Of a DNA stretch of 64,000 nt, positions 1 to 8,627 are shown piece after piece. The notes under the pieces were generated by a model, which was not told the DNA's origin, searched no databases, and saw nothing but the letters and a program-made list of their open reading frames with translations. The position numbers were made by a program, and so were the translations under genes. Origin of the DNA: HGM04593 sp045660825. GTDB lineage: Bacteria > Bacteroidota > Bacteroidia > Bacteroidales > Bacteroidaceae. Location: positions 6,533-70,532 of the forward strand of contig JAZREN010000065.1 in assembly GCA_045660825.1 (NCBI GenBank), written 5' to 3'. How positions within the stretch are numbered: the first letter of the stretch is position 1; each line of letters starts with the position of its first letter.

Positions 1-458
1 AGGTAAAAACGACAGAAAGAATTGCAGATATAATCAACACTTTATCAATAGTGAAATATGTACTAATATACTCTGCCGCTTCTTCCGGATTTGTTGCCAA
101 TATTGCAGCAATGGCATCCTGTGTAATTGTACCAAAAGTTTCTTTATACAACAAAAGCAAATAGACATCAACCAAAAAGAAGAAGCCTGCAAATACAAGA
201 AGTACAATCTTATAGAATATTCTTGAACGTGCAGTCAAGAATACAACCGGCAAAGCCAATATATAACAAGATAAAAAAGCAACAGAAGCTTTAAAGACAG
301 GTAAAAACGAATGTAATACCAAGAGAGAGTAAATATCTAGAGCACCCAGAAGTACAAAAAGCAAGACAAAGAATGCAGGCTGGCAAGTTATCGGCTTTAC
401 CAAAAACGATACAACCTTGTGTATCAATTGTTTACAAGCCAGGGGGGGTAAATTTCAT
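1..458 (-). CDS. Phosphoethanolamine transferase-like membrane protein, N-terminal part, frame broken at a C7 tract
   Basis: An uninterrupted minus-strand frame of about 145 codons runs off the left edge. It is rich in hydrophobic stretches (at least four membrane segments) and carries the segment ETFGTITQDAIAAILATN followed by PEEAAEYI, which resembles the N-terminal membrane domain of EptA/sulfatase-type phosphoethanolamine transferases that decorate lipid A. The catalytic domain lies outside the window. The only good ATG (458-456) is followed by AAA TTT A and then seven C (plus-strand G 442-448). With seven C the ATG frame stops after eight codons. With six it would enter the long frame directly. 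A TTG at 427-425 in the long frame is the fallback start. The gene is therefore off, phase-variable, mis-sequenced, or started at a non-ATG codon. Family assignment is moderate because only the N-terminus is visible. Confidence 0.55.
442..448 (-). repeat. Poly-C (poly-G on plus) tract of 7 at the start of the membrane gene
   Basis: Seven consecutive G on the plus strand lie 8 bases inside the ATG of the left-edge gene. Loss of one base would join the ATG to the long downstream frame, the arrangement seen in genes switched by slipped-strand mispairing. A sequencing or assembly error in a homopolymer would look the same. Confidence 0.6.
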
Positions 459-555
459 AGTAGTATTCTAAATGTATAGTATTAATAATTCGAAAAATGC
501 AAAGACAGTTCGCCAATCCCCTTGAGACGAACAGTGCTTGCTACCAAAACTGATA

Positions 556-1320
556 TTACAAATCCTTGCTCTCGCCTTCGATAAAGTATTTGCGTTCTAT
601 AGTCTTTCCGTCAAGTACTACATAAGCGAACGTTGAAATCCAGTCACCAAGGAATATGCAGCGTGAGCTATTGCCAAGCGGGATATCCACATCAATATGA
701 CGGTGACCGAAGATGAAGCAGTCAACCGACGAATGTTTCTTCAGGTATTCACGTGCAAATATCACGCAATGTTCCTTCTCTTCGCCAAGATACGGAGTAT
801 CGCCTTTTACTTTGTGTTTCATCATGCTACGCTGCGACCACTTATGTCCCATCCACATACTCAAACGCGGGTGCAACATTGAGAACAAGCCACGGGTTAT
901 GCGGCTGCGGAACATCGCACGTAGCATCCGGTACCCTCTCTCCTTTGAAAACTCATCGCCATGAGCAAGGAAAATCTCGTTACCATATAGTTCTACAAGG
1001 CATGGCTCGCGATGTATAGTCATGCCACACTCATTTTCAAGATAGTCAAGACACCACTGGTCGTGATTGCCTGTAAAGAAATGTACCTCTACCCCTTTGT
1101 CGGTGAGTTCAGAAATCTTTCCTAGGAAGCGTGTAAATCCTTTGGGAACGACGTAGCGATGTTCGTACCAGAAATCGAACACATCACCAAGCAGGTATAG
1201 CGCAGCAGCTTCGTTCTTTATCTTGTCAAGAAACGAAACAACACGGCGCTCGTGGGTACGACGGTGCTCAATGGCCCATGCCCCAAGATGCAAATCGGAG
1301 AGGATATATATCTTTTTCAT
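556..1320 (-). CDS. lpxH: UDP-2,3-diacylglucosamine diphosphatase
   Basis: Calcineurin-like metallophosphoesterase of 254 residues. LpxH removes UMP from UDP-2,3-diacylglucosamine to give lipid X in lipid A synthesis at the inner face of the inner membrane. Metal-site motifs are in the right order: SDLHLG (D9, H11), GDVFDFW (D46), GNHD (84-87), HGDE (120-123) and GHRH near 205. The length fits LpxH-type enzymes of Bacteroidota. It is the last clear gene of a run of minus-strand genes. A related UMP-releasing phosphoesterase of unknown substrate is the main alternative. Confidence 0.85.
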   Translation of the reverse strand: MKKIYILSDLHLGAWAIEHRRTHERRVVSFLDKIKNEAAALYLLGDVFDFWYEHRYVVPKGFTRFLGKISELTDKGVEVHFFTGNHDQWCLDYLENECGMTIHREPCLVELYGNEIFLAHGDEFSKERGYRMLRAMFRSRITRGLFSMLHPRLSMWMGHKWSQRSMMKHKVKGDTPYLGEEKEHCVIFAREYLKKHSSVDCFIFGHRHIDVDIPLGNSSRCIFLGDWISTFAYVVLDGKTIERKYFIEGESKDL

Positions 1321-1348
1321 AATAATCGCGAGGTATTCAGTCTACATG

Positions 1349-1660
1349 TCAAAGCAGACCCAGTTCAAGTTTGGCCTCTTCGGTCATGAGTTCCTGGCTC
1401 CACTCCGGCTCAAAAACGAGATTCAGGTTCAAGGCCTTTACACCCTCTATTGACTCGACCTTCATCCTCACATCCTCCATCATAAAGTCGGCTGCGGGAC
1501 AAGTAGGTGCGGTCAAGGTCATGTCAATATCCACCACAAAATCATCACTCACCTCAATGCGGTAGATAAGCCCAAGATCATATATGTTGACTGGTATCTC
1601 GGGGTCGTACACAGTCTTTACCATTTCAACGATTTTCTCTTCTATTTCAAACTTTTCCAT
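1349..1660 (-). CDS. DUF59 / MIP18-family Fe-S cluster assembly protein (SufT-like)
   Basis: A 103-residue single-domain protein with the DUF59 signature: DPEIPVNIYDLGLIY at 19-33 and TAPTCP at 50-55, with C54 the conserved cysteine. Members act in iron-sulfur cluster maturation (SufT, the MIP18 relatives). It lies 15 bases after radC and 28 before lpxH on the same strand, so it probably shares their transcript. The precise client proteins cannot be read from sequence. Confidence 0.85.
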   Translation of the reverse strand: MEKFEIEEKIVEMVKTVYDPEIPVNIYDLGLIYRIEVSDDFVVDIDMTLTAPTCPAADFMMEDVRMKVESIEGVKALNLNLVFEPEWSQELMTEEAKLELGLL

Positions 1661-1675
1661 ATCATCATCTCTTTT

Positions 1676-2371
1676 TTAGAGGCGAGCCTCATCGTTATAA
1701 CTGAAATATGCGCCATCTGTAATCACAAGGTGGTCGAGCAGGCGTATGTTCATTACCTTACATGCCTGAGCCAGATTCTCGGTGAGTTTGTCATCCTCGC
1801 GGCTTGGCTTGGTGTTACCCGACGGGTGGTTATGGCACAGGGCTATTGTTGTGGCACGTTTCATCAGCGCCTCGCGTATGACCAAACGGATGTCGACAAC
1901 AGTTGCCGTGAAGCCACCGGTACCAATCAACACATGGTCGATGACACGGTTCTTGCTGTTGAGCAACAACACATAACAGCGCTCCACAGGAGAGTCGCAC
2001 AGCACAGGATGAAAGTAACGGTATAGGTCGAGCGAGGAAGTTATGCACGGCTGTTCACCGACTTTCTCCTCACGACGTTTCCACAGTTCGCATGCAGCAA
2101 CAATTGTTATTGCCTTTGCCGGGCCAATACCCCTGAAGGTACAAAGGTCGTCGACCGACAGTTTTGCCAGTTCCGATATGCTGTTGCCACAAGAATTCAG
2201 GACACGTTTCATCAGGTCGACAGCGCTCTCCTCGTCATTTCCCGAACCTACAAGGATTGCCAGCAACTCCGACTTACTGAGTGACGAGATGCCGTTCTTT
2301 ATGGCCTTCTCGCGCGGACGGTCATCAACAGCCCACTCCTTTATGCTTTTTTTATGCTCATTTTCAGCCAT
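1676..2371 (-). CDS. radC: RadC family JAB/MPN-domain protein
   Basis: About 231 residues. The N-terminal third has a helix-hairpin-helix-like segment (LCTFRGIGPAKAITIVAACE) and the C-terminal part a JAMM metal site, CHNHPSGNTKPSREDD near residues 178-193. RadC proteins are predicted metalloproteases or DNA-associated enzymes. The old assignment to DNA repair is not well supported. Start chosen at ATG 2371 because it overlaps the TGA of the upstream glycosyltransferase gene as TGATG, a typical coupling arrangement. A GTG one codon upstream is possible. Confidence 0.9.
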   Translation of the reverse strand: MAENEHKKSIKEWAVDDRPREKAIKNGISSLSKSELLAILVGSGNDEESAVDLMKRVLNSCGNSISELAKLSVDDLCTFRGIGPAKAITIVAACELWKRREEKVGEQPCITSSLDLYRYFHPVLCDSPVERCYVLLLNSKNRVIDHVLIGTGGFTATVVDIRLVIREALMKRATTIALCHNHPSGNTKPSREDDKLTENLAQACKVMNIRLLDHLVITDGAYFSYNDEARL

Positions 2372-3366
2372 CACCCTCTGTTATAAATCTTTGTAAGGTT
2401 CTTTTTTGTTTCAAGCGGCTGTTTGAGTATCATTTTGAACCACAATGCCTTGAGAAAACCCGTGCCATAGCCGGCAATCTGCACAGCGGCAGCCACCACA
2501 GACAAGAGCGCAACCTTCAGACTCCTGTTCTTGAACAACGAGTCGAAGAAGATGAGCAAGGCATAGAGCAACGGCAGCAACAACAGCCAAGGACAGAAAA
2601 TTGCGGCAATCAACAGTGCCACTCCCAAAACGAGCAACAGCGCAGGCGCAGTGTGGACAATCTTCAATGATCCCGGGTGCAGAATCTGCAACCATATTCT
2701 CGCCTGGCCAAAGTTATTTACCTGTTTGAAGAAACGGCTCATGTCAATGCGGCGCTTGTGATAAACGAACACAGGACGTATCAGGCGAATCTTGAAACCG
2801 GCATTGCGTATGCGTATGCTAAGGTCAATATCCTCGCCCATCATATCCTTGAAATCGCCCACTGTCTCATAGACCTTCTTTGAGAATCCCATGTTGAATG
2901 TTCGGGGACAGAATTTCTCCATCACGGCCTTGCCGCCACGTATGCCGCCTGTTGTCCAGAACGATGTCATGGCATGACTCACAGCCTTCTGCATATCCGA
3001 GAACGAACTGTCGGCTGCATCGGGACCACCAAAGCAATCGGCATACTCAGCAGTCATTTCTGCCTCAAGCGTCTCAAAATATGTCGGGGGCAGTATCACA
3101 TCCGAGTCAAAGAAGAGCAGATAATCACCAGTGGCTCTCTGCATTCCATAGTTACGCGTCTCGCTACGGCCCGAATTCTCCTTATAGTAATAGTGGATAG
3201 TAAAAAAAGAACGATAGTGATCAAGCAAATGATCACATCGTTCTTTTGAGCCATCCTCTATAATAAGCAACTCAAATGGTTTTACCGTCTGAGCCTTCAG
3301 GCTGTCAAGCAGTTCCTTTACCTCGCCTGGCCTGTTATAAACAGGAACAATTATAGAGTATAACAA
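2371..3366 (-). CDS. Family 2 glycosyltransferase with C-terminal membrane segments
   Basis: 331 residues. The N-terminal GT-A fold begins SIIVPVYNRPGEV, with the nucleotide-sugar/metal motif FFDSDVILPP near residue 90 and a GEDIDLSIR acceptor-side motif near 180. Two or three hydrophobic helices follow after about residue 245, suggesting attachment to the inner membrane. It probably transfers a sugar to a lipid or surface polysaccharide. Donor and acceptor cannot be deduced. Its stop overlaps the radC start, so the two are likely co-translated. Confidence 0.85.
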   Translation of the reverse strand: MLYSIIVPVYNRPGEVKELLDSLKAQTVKPFELLIIEDGSKERCDHLLDHYRSFFTIHYYYKENSGRSETRNYGMQRATGDYLLFFDSDVILPPTYFETLEAEMTAEYADCFGGPDAADSSFSDMQKAVSHAMTSFWTTGGIRGGKAVMEKFCPRTFNMGFSKKVYETVGDFKDMMGEDIDLSIRIRNAGFKIRLIRPVFVYHKRRIDMSRFFKQVNNFGQARIWLQILHPGSLKIVHTAPALLLVLGVALLIAAIFCPWLLLLPLLYALLIFFDSLFKNRSLKVALLSVVAAAVQIAGYGTGFLKALWFKMILKQPLETKKNLTKIYNRG

Positions 3367-3398
3367 AACTTTGTCTTTTATTTAAAGTTAAACTTGTC

Positions 3399-3509
3399 CA
3401 TTAAAAAAGTGGGAGAACAAGGCTTACGGTAAAGGCGTAACACCGGAGTTTATCTTAGTAAATGAGGATTTACGACTTCCCGTATAACGCAGTTATCACC
3501 TTTTTAATG
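3399..3509. other. Long inverted repeat enclosing three hairpins between efp and the glycosyltransferase
   Basis: Outer arms CATTAAAAAAGTG (3399-3411) and CACCTTTTTAATG (3497-3509) pair at 12 of 13 positions. Three smaller hairpins sit inside: TTACG/CGTAA (3424-3440, 7-base loop), GTAAAT/ATTTAC (3458-3473, GAGG loop) and ATAAC/GTTAT (3484-3496). The whole has a cloverleaf-like outline. No tRNA-type T-loop is present, so it is not a tRNA. It may be a structured leader or small RNA. Confidence 0.35.
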
Positions 3510-3517
3510 AGTCAAGA

Positions 3518-4084
3518 TTATGCCTTTACGCGACCAACATAAGAACCGTCACGTGTGTCAATCTCAACAAGCTCACCCTCGTTAATGAAGAGAGGAACGC
3601 GAATCTCGGCACCGGTCTCCACAGTAGCAGGCTTTGTTGTGTTTGTTGCTGTATCACCCTTGAGACCTGGCTCTGTATATGTGATTGCAAGAACAACCTT
3701 CACAGGCATGTCGGCATAAAGGATAGTCTCAGTTGAAGCGTCGGTAACAACCTCAAGTGTCATACCTTCCTTCATGAAAGCTACACCGTTGATCTGCTCT
3801 GAAGCGATGGTCACCTGCTCGAAAGTCTCCTGGTTCATAAATACATACTCCTCGCCCTCCTGATAGAGATACTGGTATGGACGACGCTCAACGCGTACAT
3901 CCTCAAGCTTCTCACCGATGTTGAAACGACGATCCAATACATAGCCGTCAACAACATCCTTAAGCTTTGTACGCATAAAAGTGTTACCCTTACCTGGCTT
4001 TACGTGCAAGAAATCGATACAGAAATACAACTTACCATCCATGCGGATTGCTGTACCTTTTTTAATGTCTTCAGCATTAATCAT
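3518..4084 (-). CDS. efp: Elongation factor P
   Basis: 188 residues, the normal EF-P length, with the three beta-barrel domains. EF-P binds stalled ribosomes and speeds peptide bonds at proline runs. The tip loop HVKPGKGNTFMR places K32 at the position that is modified in many bacteria. No epmA or epmB lies nearby. The C-terminal EIRVPLFINEGELVEIDTRDGSYVGRV is the family signature. It follows an unusual repeated promoter region. Confidence 0.97.
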   Translation of the reverse strand: MINAEDIKKGTAIRMDGKLYFCIDFLHVKPGKGNTFMRTKLKDVVDGYVLDRRFNIGEKLEDVRVERRPYQYLYQEGEEYVFMNQETFEQVTIASEQINGVAFMKEGMTLEVVTDASTETILYADMPVKVVLAITYTEPGLKGDTATNTTKPATVETGAEIRVPLFINEGELVEIDTRDGSYVGRVKA

Positions 4085-4132
4085 AAATCTACTATTTTTT
4101 GAATTAAACTATTACCTTCTTGAAAAACTTTG

Positions 4133-4140
4133 CAAATATA
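4133..4140 (-). promoter_or_regulatory. -7 box of efp promoter (proximal copy)
   Basis: Minus-strand TATATTTG, a perfect TAnnTTTG box, about 50 bases before the efp ATG. The same octamer recurs at 4217-4224 and 4301-4308, each followed upstream by an ACGAGCGA motif, so efp may have three tandem promoters. Confidence 0.6.
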
Positions 4141-4322
4141 GCAAAAACGAGCGAAATAATATCAAGCTAGGCTTGAATATTTCAAAGCGAGTGCCAATTA
4201 TATTGGAGCTTTAGCTCAAATATAGTTCAAACGAGCGAGAAATACGAAGCTTGCTTCAGTATTTTTCAAAGCGAGTGCCAATTATATTGGAGCTTTAGCT
4301 CAAATATACGAATAAACGAGCG
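4133..4322. repeat. Tandem 84-bp promoter-hairpin repeat before efp
   Basis: The 403-bp gap between efp and the efflux operon contains a repeated unit. A 44-bp block is identical at 4181-4224 and 4265-4308 (period 84). Each unit has a minus-strand TATATTTG box, an ACGAGCGA motif, a variable hairpin (CAAGC-tag-GCTTG in one, GAAGC-tt-GCTTC in the other), a fixed CCAATTATATTGG palindrome and GAGCTTTAGCTC. A third ACGAGCGA at 4316-4323 marks the start of another partial unit. The variable hairpin keeps its pairing although its bases differ. Confidence 0.8.
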
Positions 4323-4352
4323 AAAGTTTATTCAAAATCAGGCATTTTTTAC

Positions 4353-4360
4353 TATTTTTG
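4353..4360 (+). promoter_or_regulatory. -7 box for the efflux operon
   Basis: TATTTTTG followed by C, a perfect Bacteroidota -7 box, 128 bases before the ATG of the membrane fusion protein. No convincing -33 TTTG is seen at the usual spacing. Confidence 0.5.
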
Positions 4361-4487
4361 CAGTTATTTTTGAATAGCGCCATAATATTAGGTAAATATT
4401 ATGTATGTCAACATATTAAACGCGTTTTTCAATTAAACCTTTTTACATTTTCAGAGTCAAAACACTATTAAACAATACAGAAAAACA

Positions 4488-5564
4488 ATGAACAAATATC
4501 TTAAATGGGGATTTGTGGCAGCCATTGCTGCCGGAGCGTCAGTATTTGGCTATTTCCAGCTGATGCCACGACAGAACGAGGAACTGGCCATTGCAGACGC
4601 AACGCCGGTGAAAAACAACAAGAAGATACTCGAAGTGACAGCAAAGATTCTTGAGCCAAAGTTACTTACCGACGAGATACTCACAGTGGGCAAACTGGTA
4701 CCCGACGAAGAGGTTCAGCTCACATTTGAGACATCGGGAAAAATCACCGAGATATATTTCAAAGAGGGTACATTTGTTGAGAAAGGCACTCTTCTTGCAA
4801 AGGTGAATGACTCACAGTTGCAGGCACAGCTGGCACGTCTTGAGGCACAGGTACCACTTGCCGAGGAGCGTGTATACCGCCAGAGTGCGCTCTTGCAGCG
4901 CGATGCCGTGAGCAAGGAGGCGCTTGAGATTGTGAAGACCGAGCTGGCCACACTCAATGCCGACATTGAGCAGGTAAAGGCACACATAGAAATGACCGAG
5001 TTGCGTGCTCCGTTCGACGGTATCATCGGTTTACGCCAGGTGAGCGTGGGTACATATGCATCGCCATCGACAATCGTAGCCTCACTCACATCAATATCAC
5101 CGATAAAGATTGAGTTCTCCGTTTCGGAGCGATATGCAAAGGATGTGAAGAGAGGTACAAATCTCACATTCAACGTAGACGGTTTCACCACTCCATTCGA
5201 GGCACAGGTATATGCAACCGAATCGAGCCTTGACCCTGAGACACACAACCTCACAGTGCGTGCTCTCTACGACAACAGTGACCAGATGCTCATGCCAGGC
5301 CAGTACACCGGCATCAGACTGAAGCAGAAGGAGATCACCGATGCAATCTCTGTACCTGCAGAGGCCATTGTGCCAGAAATGGGCAAGAACAAGGTCTTTG
5401 TGTACCGTGGCGGCAAAGCCGAGCCGGTAGACATAACAATAGGCCTGCGCACCGATTCCGAAGTGCAGGTAGTTGAAGGCCTGCAGAGAGGTGACACCAT
5501 ACTCACATCGGGTACACTGCAGTTGCGCAAGGGTTCAGCCGTAAATATCGTAAGTTTTGAATAA
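4488..5564 (+). CDS. RND efflux periplasmic adaptor (membrane fusion protein)
   Basis: 358 residues. One N-terminal membrane anchor (about 7-25) is followed by a barrel-sandwich/lipoyl half-motif (VQLTFETSGKITEIYFKEG), an alpha-hairpin at about 105-165 and the returning half (LRAPFDGIIGLRQVSVGTYAS), then beta-barrel and membrane-proximal domains. This is the AcrA/MexE layout. It bridges the inner-membrane pump and the outer-membrane channel. There is no lipobox cysteine, unlike AcrA, so it is held by the uncleaved helix or a signal anchor. First gene of a three-gene operon, 21 bases before the pump gene. Confidence 0.93.
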   Translation: MNKYLKWGFVAAIAAGASVFGYFQLMPRQNEELAIADATPVKNNKKILEVTAKILEPKLLTDEILTVGKLVPDEEVQLTFETSGKITEIYFKEGTFVEKGTLLAKVNDSQLQAQLARLEAQVPLAEERVYRQSALLQRDAVSKEALEIVKTELATLNADIEQVKAHIEMTELRAPFDGIIGLRQVSVGTYASPSTIVASLTSISPIKIEFSVSERYAKDVKRGTNLTFNVDGFTTPFEAQVYATESSLDPETHNLTVRALYDNSDQMLMPGQYTGIRLKQKEITDAISVPAEAIVPEMGKNKVFVYRGGKAEPVDITIGLRTDSEVQVVEGLQRGDTILTSGTLQLRKGSAVNIVSFE

Positions 5565-5585
5565 CGCACGCCAAAAAGCATACAT

Positions 5586-8500
5586 ATGAACATATCCGAA
5601 TTGAGCATCCGTCGCCCTGTGCTTGCCACGGTGCTTACCATAATAATCATAATCTTCGGTATCATTGGCTACAACACCCTTGGCGTACGCGAGTACCCAT
5701 CGGTCGACAACCCCATCATATCTGTATCCTGCAGCTATGCCGGTGCTAACGCCGATGTAATCGAGAGCCAGATTACCGAGCCTCTTGAGCAGAACATCAA
5801 CGGTATCCCGGGCATACGCTCAATCTCCAGCGTCAGCCAGCAGGGACAGTGCCGTATAACCGTGGAGTTCGAGTTGTCGGTAGACCTTGAGACAGCCGCC
5901 AACGACGTGCGCGACAAGGTTTCACGCGCACAGCGTTTCCTTCCACGCGACTGCGATCCCCCAACTGTGTCAAAAGCCGACGCTGATGCCACACCAATCC
6001 TTATGATTGCCATACAGAGCGGCAACCGCTCTTTGCTTGAACTGAGCGAGATAGCCGACGTCACCGTAAAGGAGCAGTTGCAGACAATCCCCGATGTCAG
6101 CAGCGTACAAATTTGGGGTGAGAAGCGCTACTCAATGCGTTTGTGGCTCGACCCCACCAAACTTGCCGCACATGGACTCACACCTGTCGACGTAAAGAAT
6201 GCCATAACCAACGAAAACGTGGAGCTTCCATCGGGAAGTATCGAGGGAAACACTGTTGAGCTCACATTGCGCACAATGGGACAGATGCACACTGCCGACG
6301 AGTTCAACAACATCATTCTGAAGAAAAGCGGAGGCAACATCATACGCATCAGCGATGTCGGACACGCCGAGCTTGGCCCTGCCGACCTCAAGAGCTACAT
6401 GAAGATGAACGGTGTGCCAATGGTGGGTGTTGCGGTGATACCACAGCCCGGAGCTAACCACATTGAGATTGCCGATGCCGTATATGCACGTATGGAGCAG
6501 ATGAAGAAAGACCTGCCCGACGACGTGGAATACACCTATGGTTTTGACAGCACAAAGTTCATCCGCGCATCAATCGACGAGGTAAAGAGCACCATATACG
6601 AGGCCTTCATCCTTGTAATCATCATCATCTTCCTGTTCCTTCGCGACTGGCGCGTTACACTTGTGCCCTGTATCGTGATTCCGGTATCATTGATCGGTGC
6701 ATTCTTTGTGATGTACATTGCAGGATTCTCAATCAACGTGCTCACAATGCTTGCCATTGTGCTGTCGGTGGGTCTTGTGGTCGACGATGCCATTGTGATG
6801 ACCGAGAACATATACATACGCATTGAGCAAGGAATGCGACCGCTCAAAGCCGGTATCGAGGGTTCAAAGGAGATTTTCTTTGCAGTAATCTCCACAACCA
6901 TCACCCTCATAGCCGTGTTCCTCCCGATTGTCTTCATGGAAGGTACCAGCGGCCGTCTGTTCCGCGAGTTCAGTTTTGTGGTGGCCGGTTCTGTTGTCAT
7001 TTCATCATTTGCGGCGCTGACATTCACCCCCATGATTGCAACCAAGCTGCTCAAGCGCCGTACCGAGCAGAAATGGCTCTACCGCAAGACCGAGCCTTTC
7101 TTTACAGGCCTCAACAACATCTACTACAAATCGCTCAACGCCTTTTTGAAGGTACGTTGGGTTGCCATACCGGTGCTGCTCATCATGTTTGTACTAATTG
7201 GATACCTGTGGAACAAGATTCCTGCCGAAATGGCTCCAATGGAAGACCGCTCGCAGATAACCGTAAACACACGCGGTGCCGAAGGTGTGAGCTACGAATA
7301 TATGCGTGACTACACCGAGGAGATCACACTGTTGGTTGACTCCATTATCCCCGACGCCGTATCAGTGACATCACGTGTATCCAATGGTGGCGGTAACATA
7401 AGAATCACATTGAAGGACATCGATGAGCGCGACTACTCGCAGATGGAGGTAGCCGAGAAGCTCACTGCAGCCATTGGCAGCAAGACCAAAGCCAGAGCAT
7501 TCGTGCAGCAGCAGTCATCGTTCGGTGGCCGCCGTGGCAGCATGCCGATACAATACGTTATACAGGCCACAAGTTCCGAGAAGCTACAAGAGGTGCTGCC
7601 CACATTCCTACAGCGCGTACACGAGAACCCTGTATTCAAAATGGGCGATGCCGACCTCAAGTTCAACAGCCCCGAGACACGTGTGAACATCAACCGCGAC
7701 AAGGCCGGCATGCTTGGAGCAAGCGTGCGCGATGTTGCCGAGACACTGCAGTACGGTCTCAGCGGACAGCGTATGGGCTATTTCTACATGAACGGCAAGC
7801 AGTACGAGATTATTGGACAGATCAACCGCCAACAGCGCAACACACCATCGAGCGTAAAATCGATATACATACGTTGCGACGGTGGACAGATGATACAGCT
7901 CGACAACTTTGTAGAGTTCATCGAGTCGACAGCACCACCAAAGCTCTATCACTACAACCGTTTCCTTTCGGCAACAATATCTGCCGGACTTGCAGAGGGC
8001 AAGACCATTGGCGACGGACTTGCAGAGATGGACAAGATTGCCGAGGAGGTTCTTGACGACTCTTTCCGCACAGCACTCACCGGTGACTCAAAGGAATTCC
8101 GCGAGAGTTCATCGAGCCTCATGTTCGCCTTCATCCTTGCATTGGTGCTCATATACCTTATTCTTGCAGCCCAGTTCGAGAGTTTCAAAGACACGTTCAT
8201 CATCATGCTCACCGTGCCGCTTGCCATTGCGGGAGCGCTCATATTCATGCACTACAGGGACATCACCATGAACGTGTTCAGCCAAATCGGTATCATCATG
8301 CTCATTGGCCTTGTTGCGAAGAACGGTATTCTCATCGTCGAGTTCGCCAACATGAAACAGCAGGCCGGTGAAAGCAAAATGGATGCCATCAAGAACGCAT
8401 CATTGCAGCGTCTGCGTCCGATTCTTATGACCAGCCTCTCTACAATGCTAGGACTTATCCCGCTGATGTTCGCGGGTGGCGAAGGTGCCAACCAGCGTAT

Positions 8501-8627
8501 AGCAATGGGTACAGCCGTCGTTGGCGGTATGCTGGTATCAACCATACTCACAATGTACATCGTACCGGCAGTGTACAGCTACATTTCAACAGAGCAAAAG
8601 GATAAACAAGAGAAGGAAATCAAATGA
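5586..8627 (+). CDS. RND multidrug efflux transporter (HAE1/AcrB family)
   Basis: 1013 residues with 12 predicted membrane helices in the two-repeat RND pattern. It starts MNISELSIRRPVLATV, as is usual. The proton-relay pair is present in LVVDDAIVMTENI near residue 400, and the lysine in LVAKNGILIVEFAN near 909. Two large periplasmic loops follow helices 1 and 7. It drives proton-coupled export of drugs or lipophilic compounds. Substrate cannot be predicted. The final ATGA overlaps the start of the TolC-like gene. Confidence 0.96.
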   Translation: MNISELSIRRPVLATVLTIIIIIFGIIGYNTLGVREYPSVDNPIISVSCSYAGANADVIESQITEPLEQNINGIPGIRSISSVSQQGQCRITVEFELSVDLETAANDVRDKVSRAQRFLPRDCDPPTVSKADADATPILMIAIQSGNRSLLELSEIADVTVKEQLQTIPDVSSVQIWGEKRYSMRLWLDPTKLAAHGLTPVDVKNAITNENVELPSGSIEGNTVELTLRTMGQMHTADEFNNIILKKSGGNIIRISDVGHAELGPADLKSYMKMNGVPMVGVAVIPQPGANHIEIADAVYARMEQMKKDLPDDVEYTYGFDSTKFIRASIDEVKSTIYEAFILVIIIIFLFLRDWRVTLVPCIVIPVSLIGAFFVMYIAGFSINVLTMLAIVLSVGLVVDDAIVMTENIYIRIEQGMRPLKAGIEGSKEIFFAVISTTITLIAVFLPIVFMEGTSGRLFREFSFVVAGSVVISSFAALTFTPMIATKLLKRRTEQKWLYRKTEPFFTGLNNIYYKSLNAFLKVRWVAIPVLLIMFVLIGYLWNKIPAEMAPMEDRSQITVNTRGAEGVSYEYMRDYTEEITLLVDSIIPDAVSVTSRVSNGGGNIRITLKDIDERDYSQMEVAEKLTAAIGSKTKARAFVQQQSSFGGRRGSMPIQYVIQATSSEKLQEVLPTFLQRVHENPVFKMGDADLKFNSPETRVNINRDKAGMLGASVRDVAETLQYGLSGQRMGYFYMNGKQYEIIGQINRQQRNTPSSVKSIYIRCDGGQMIQLDNFVEFIESTAPPKLYHYNRFLSATISAGLAEGKTIGDGLAEMDKIAEEVLDDSFRTALTGDSKEFRESSSSLMFAFILALVLIYLILAAQFESFKDTFIIMLTVPLAIAGALIFMHYRDITMNVFSQIGIIMLIGLVAKNGILIVEFANMKQQAGESKMDAIKNASLQRLRPILMTSLSTMLGLIPLMFAGGEGANQRIAMGTAVVGGMLVSTILTMYIVPAVYSYISTEQKDKQEKEIK

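Noticed and set aside
3399..3509. tRNA gene
   Set aside because: The cloverleaf outline lacks a TTCGA-type T-loop, a 7-bp acceptor stem and a plausible anticodon arm size.
6536..7054. Minus-strand frame inside the RND transporter gene
   Set aside because: Low-complexity Met/Ser/Ile composition and overlaps conserved transporter helices.
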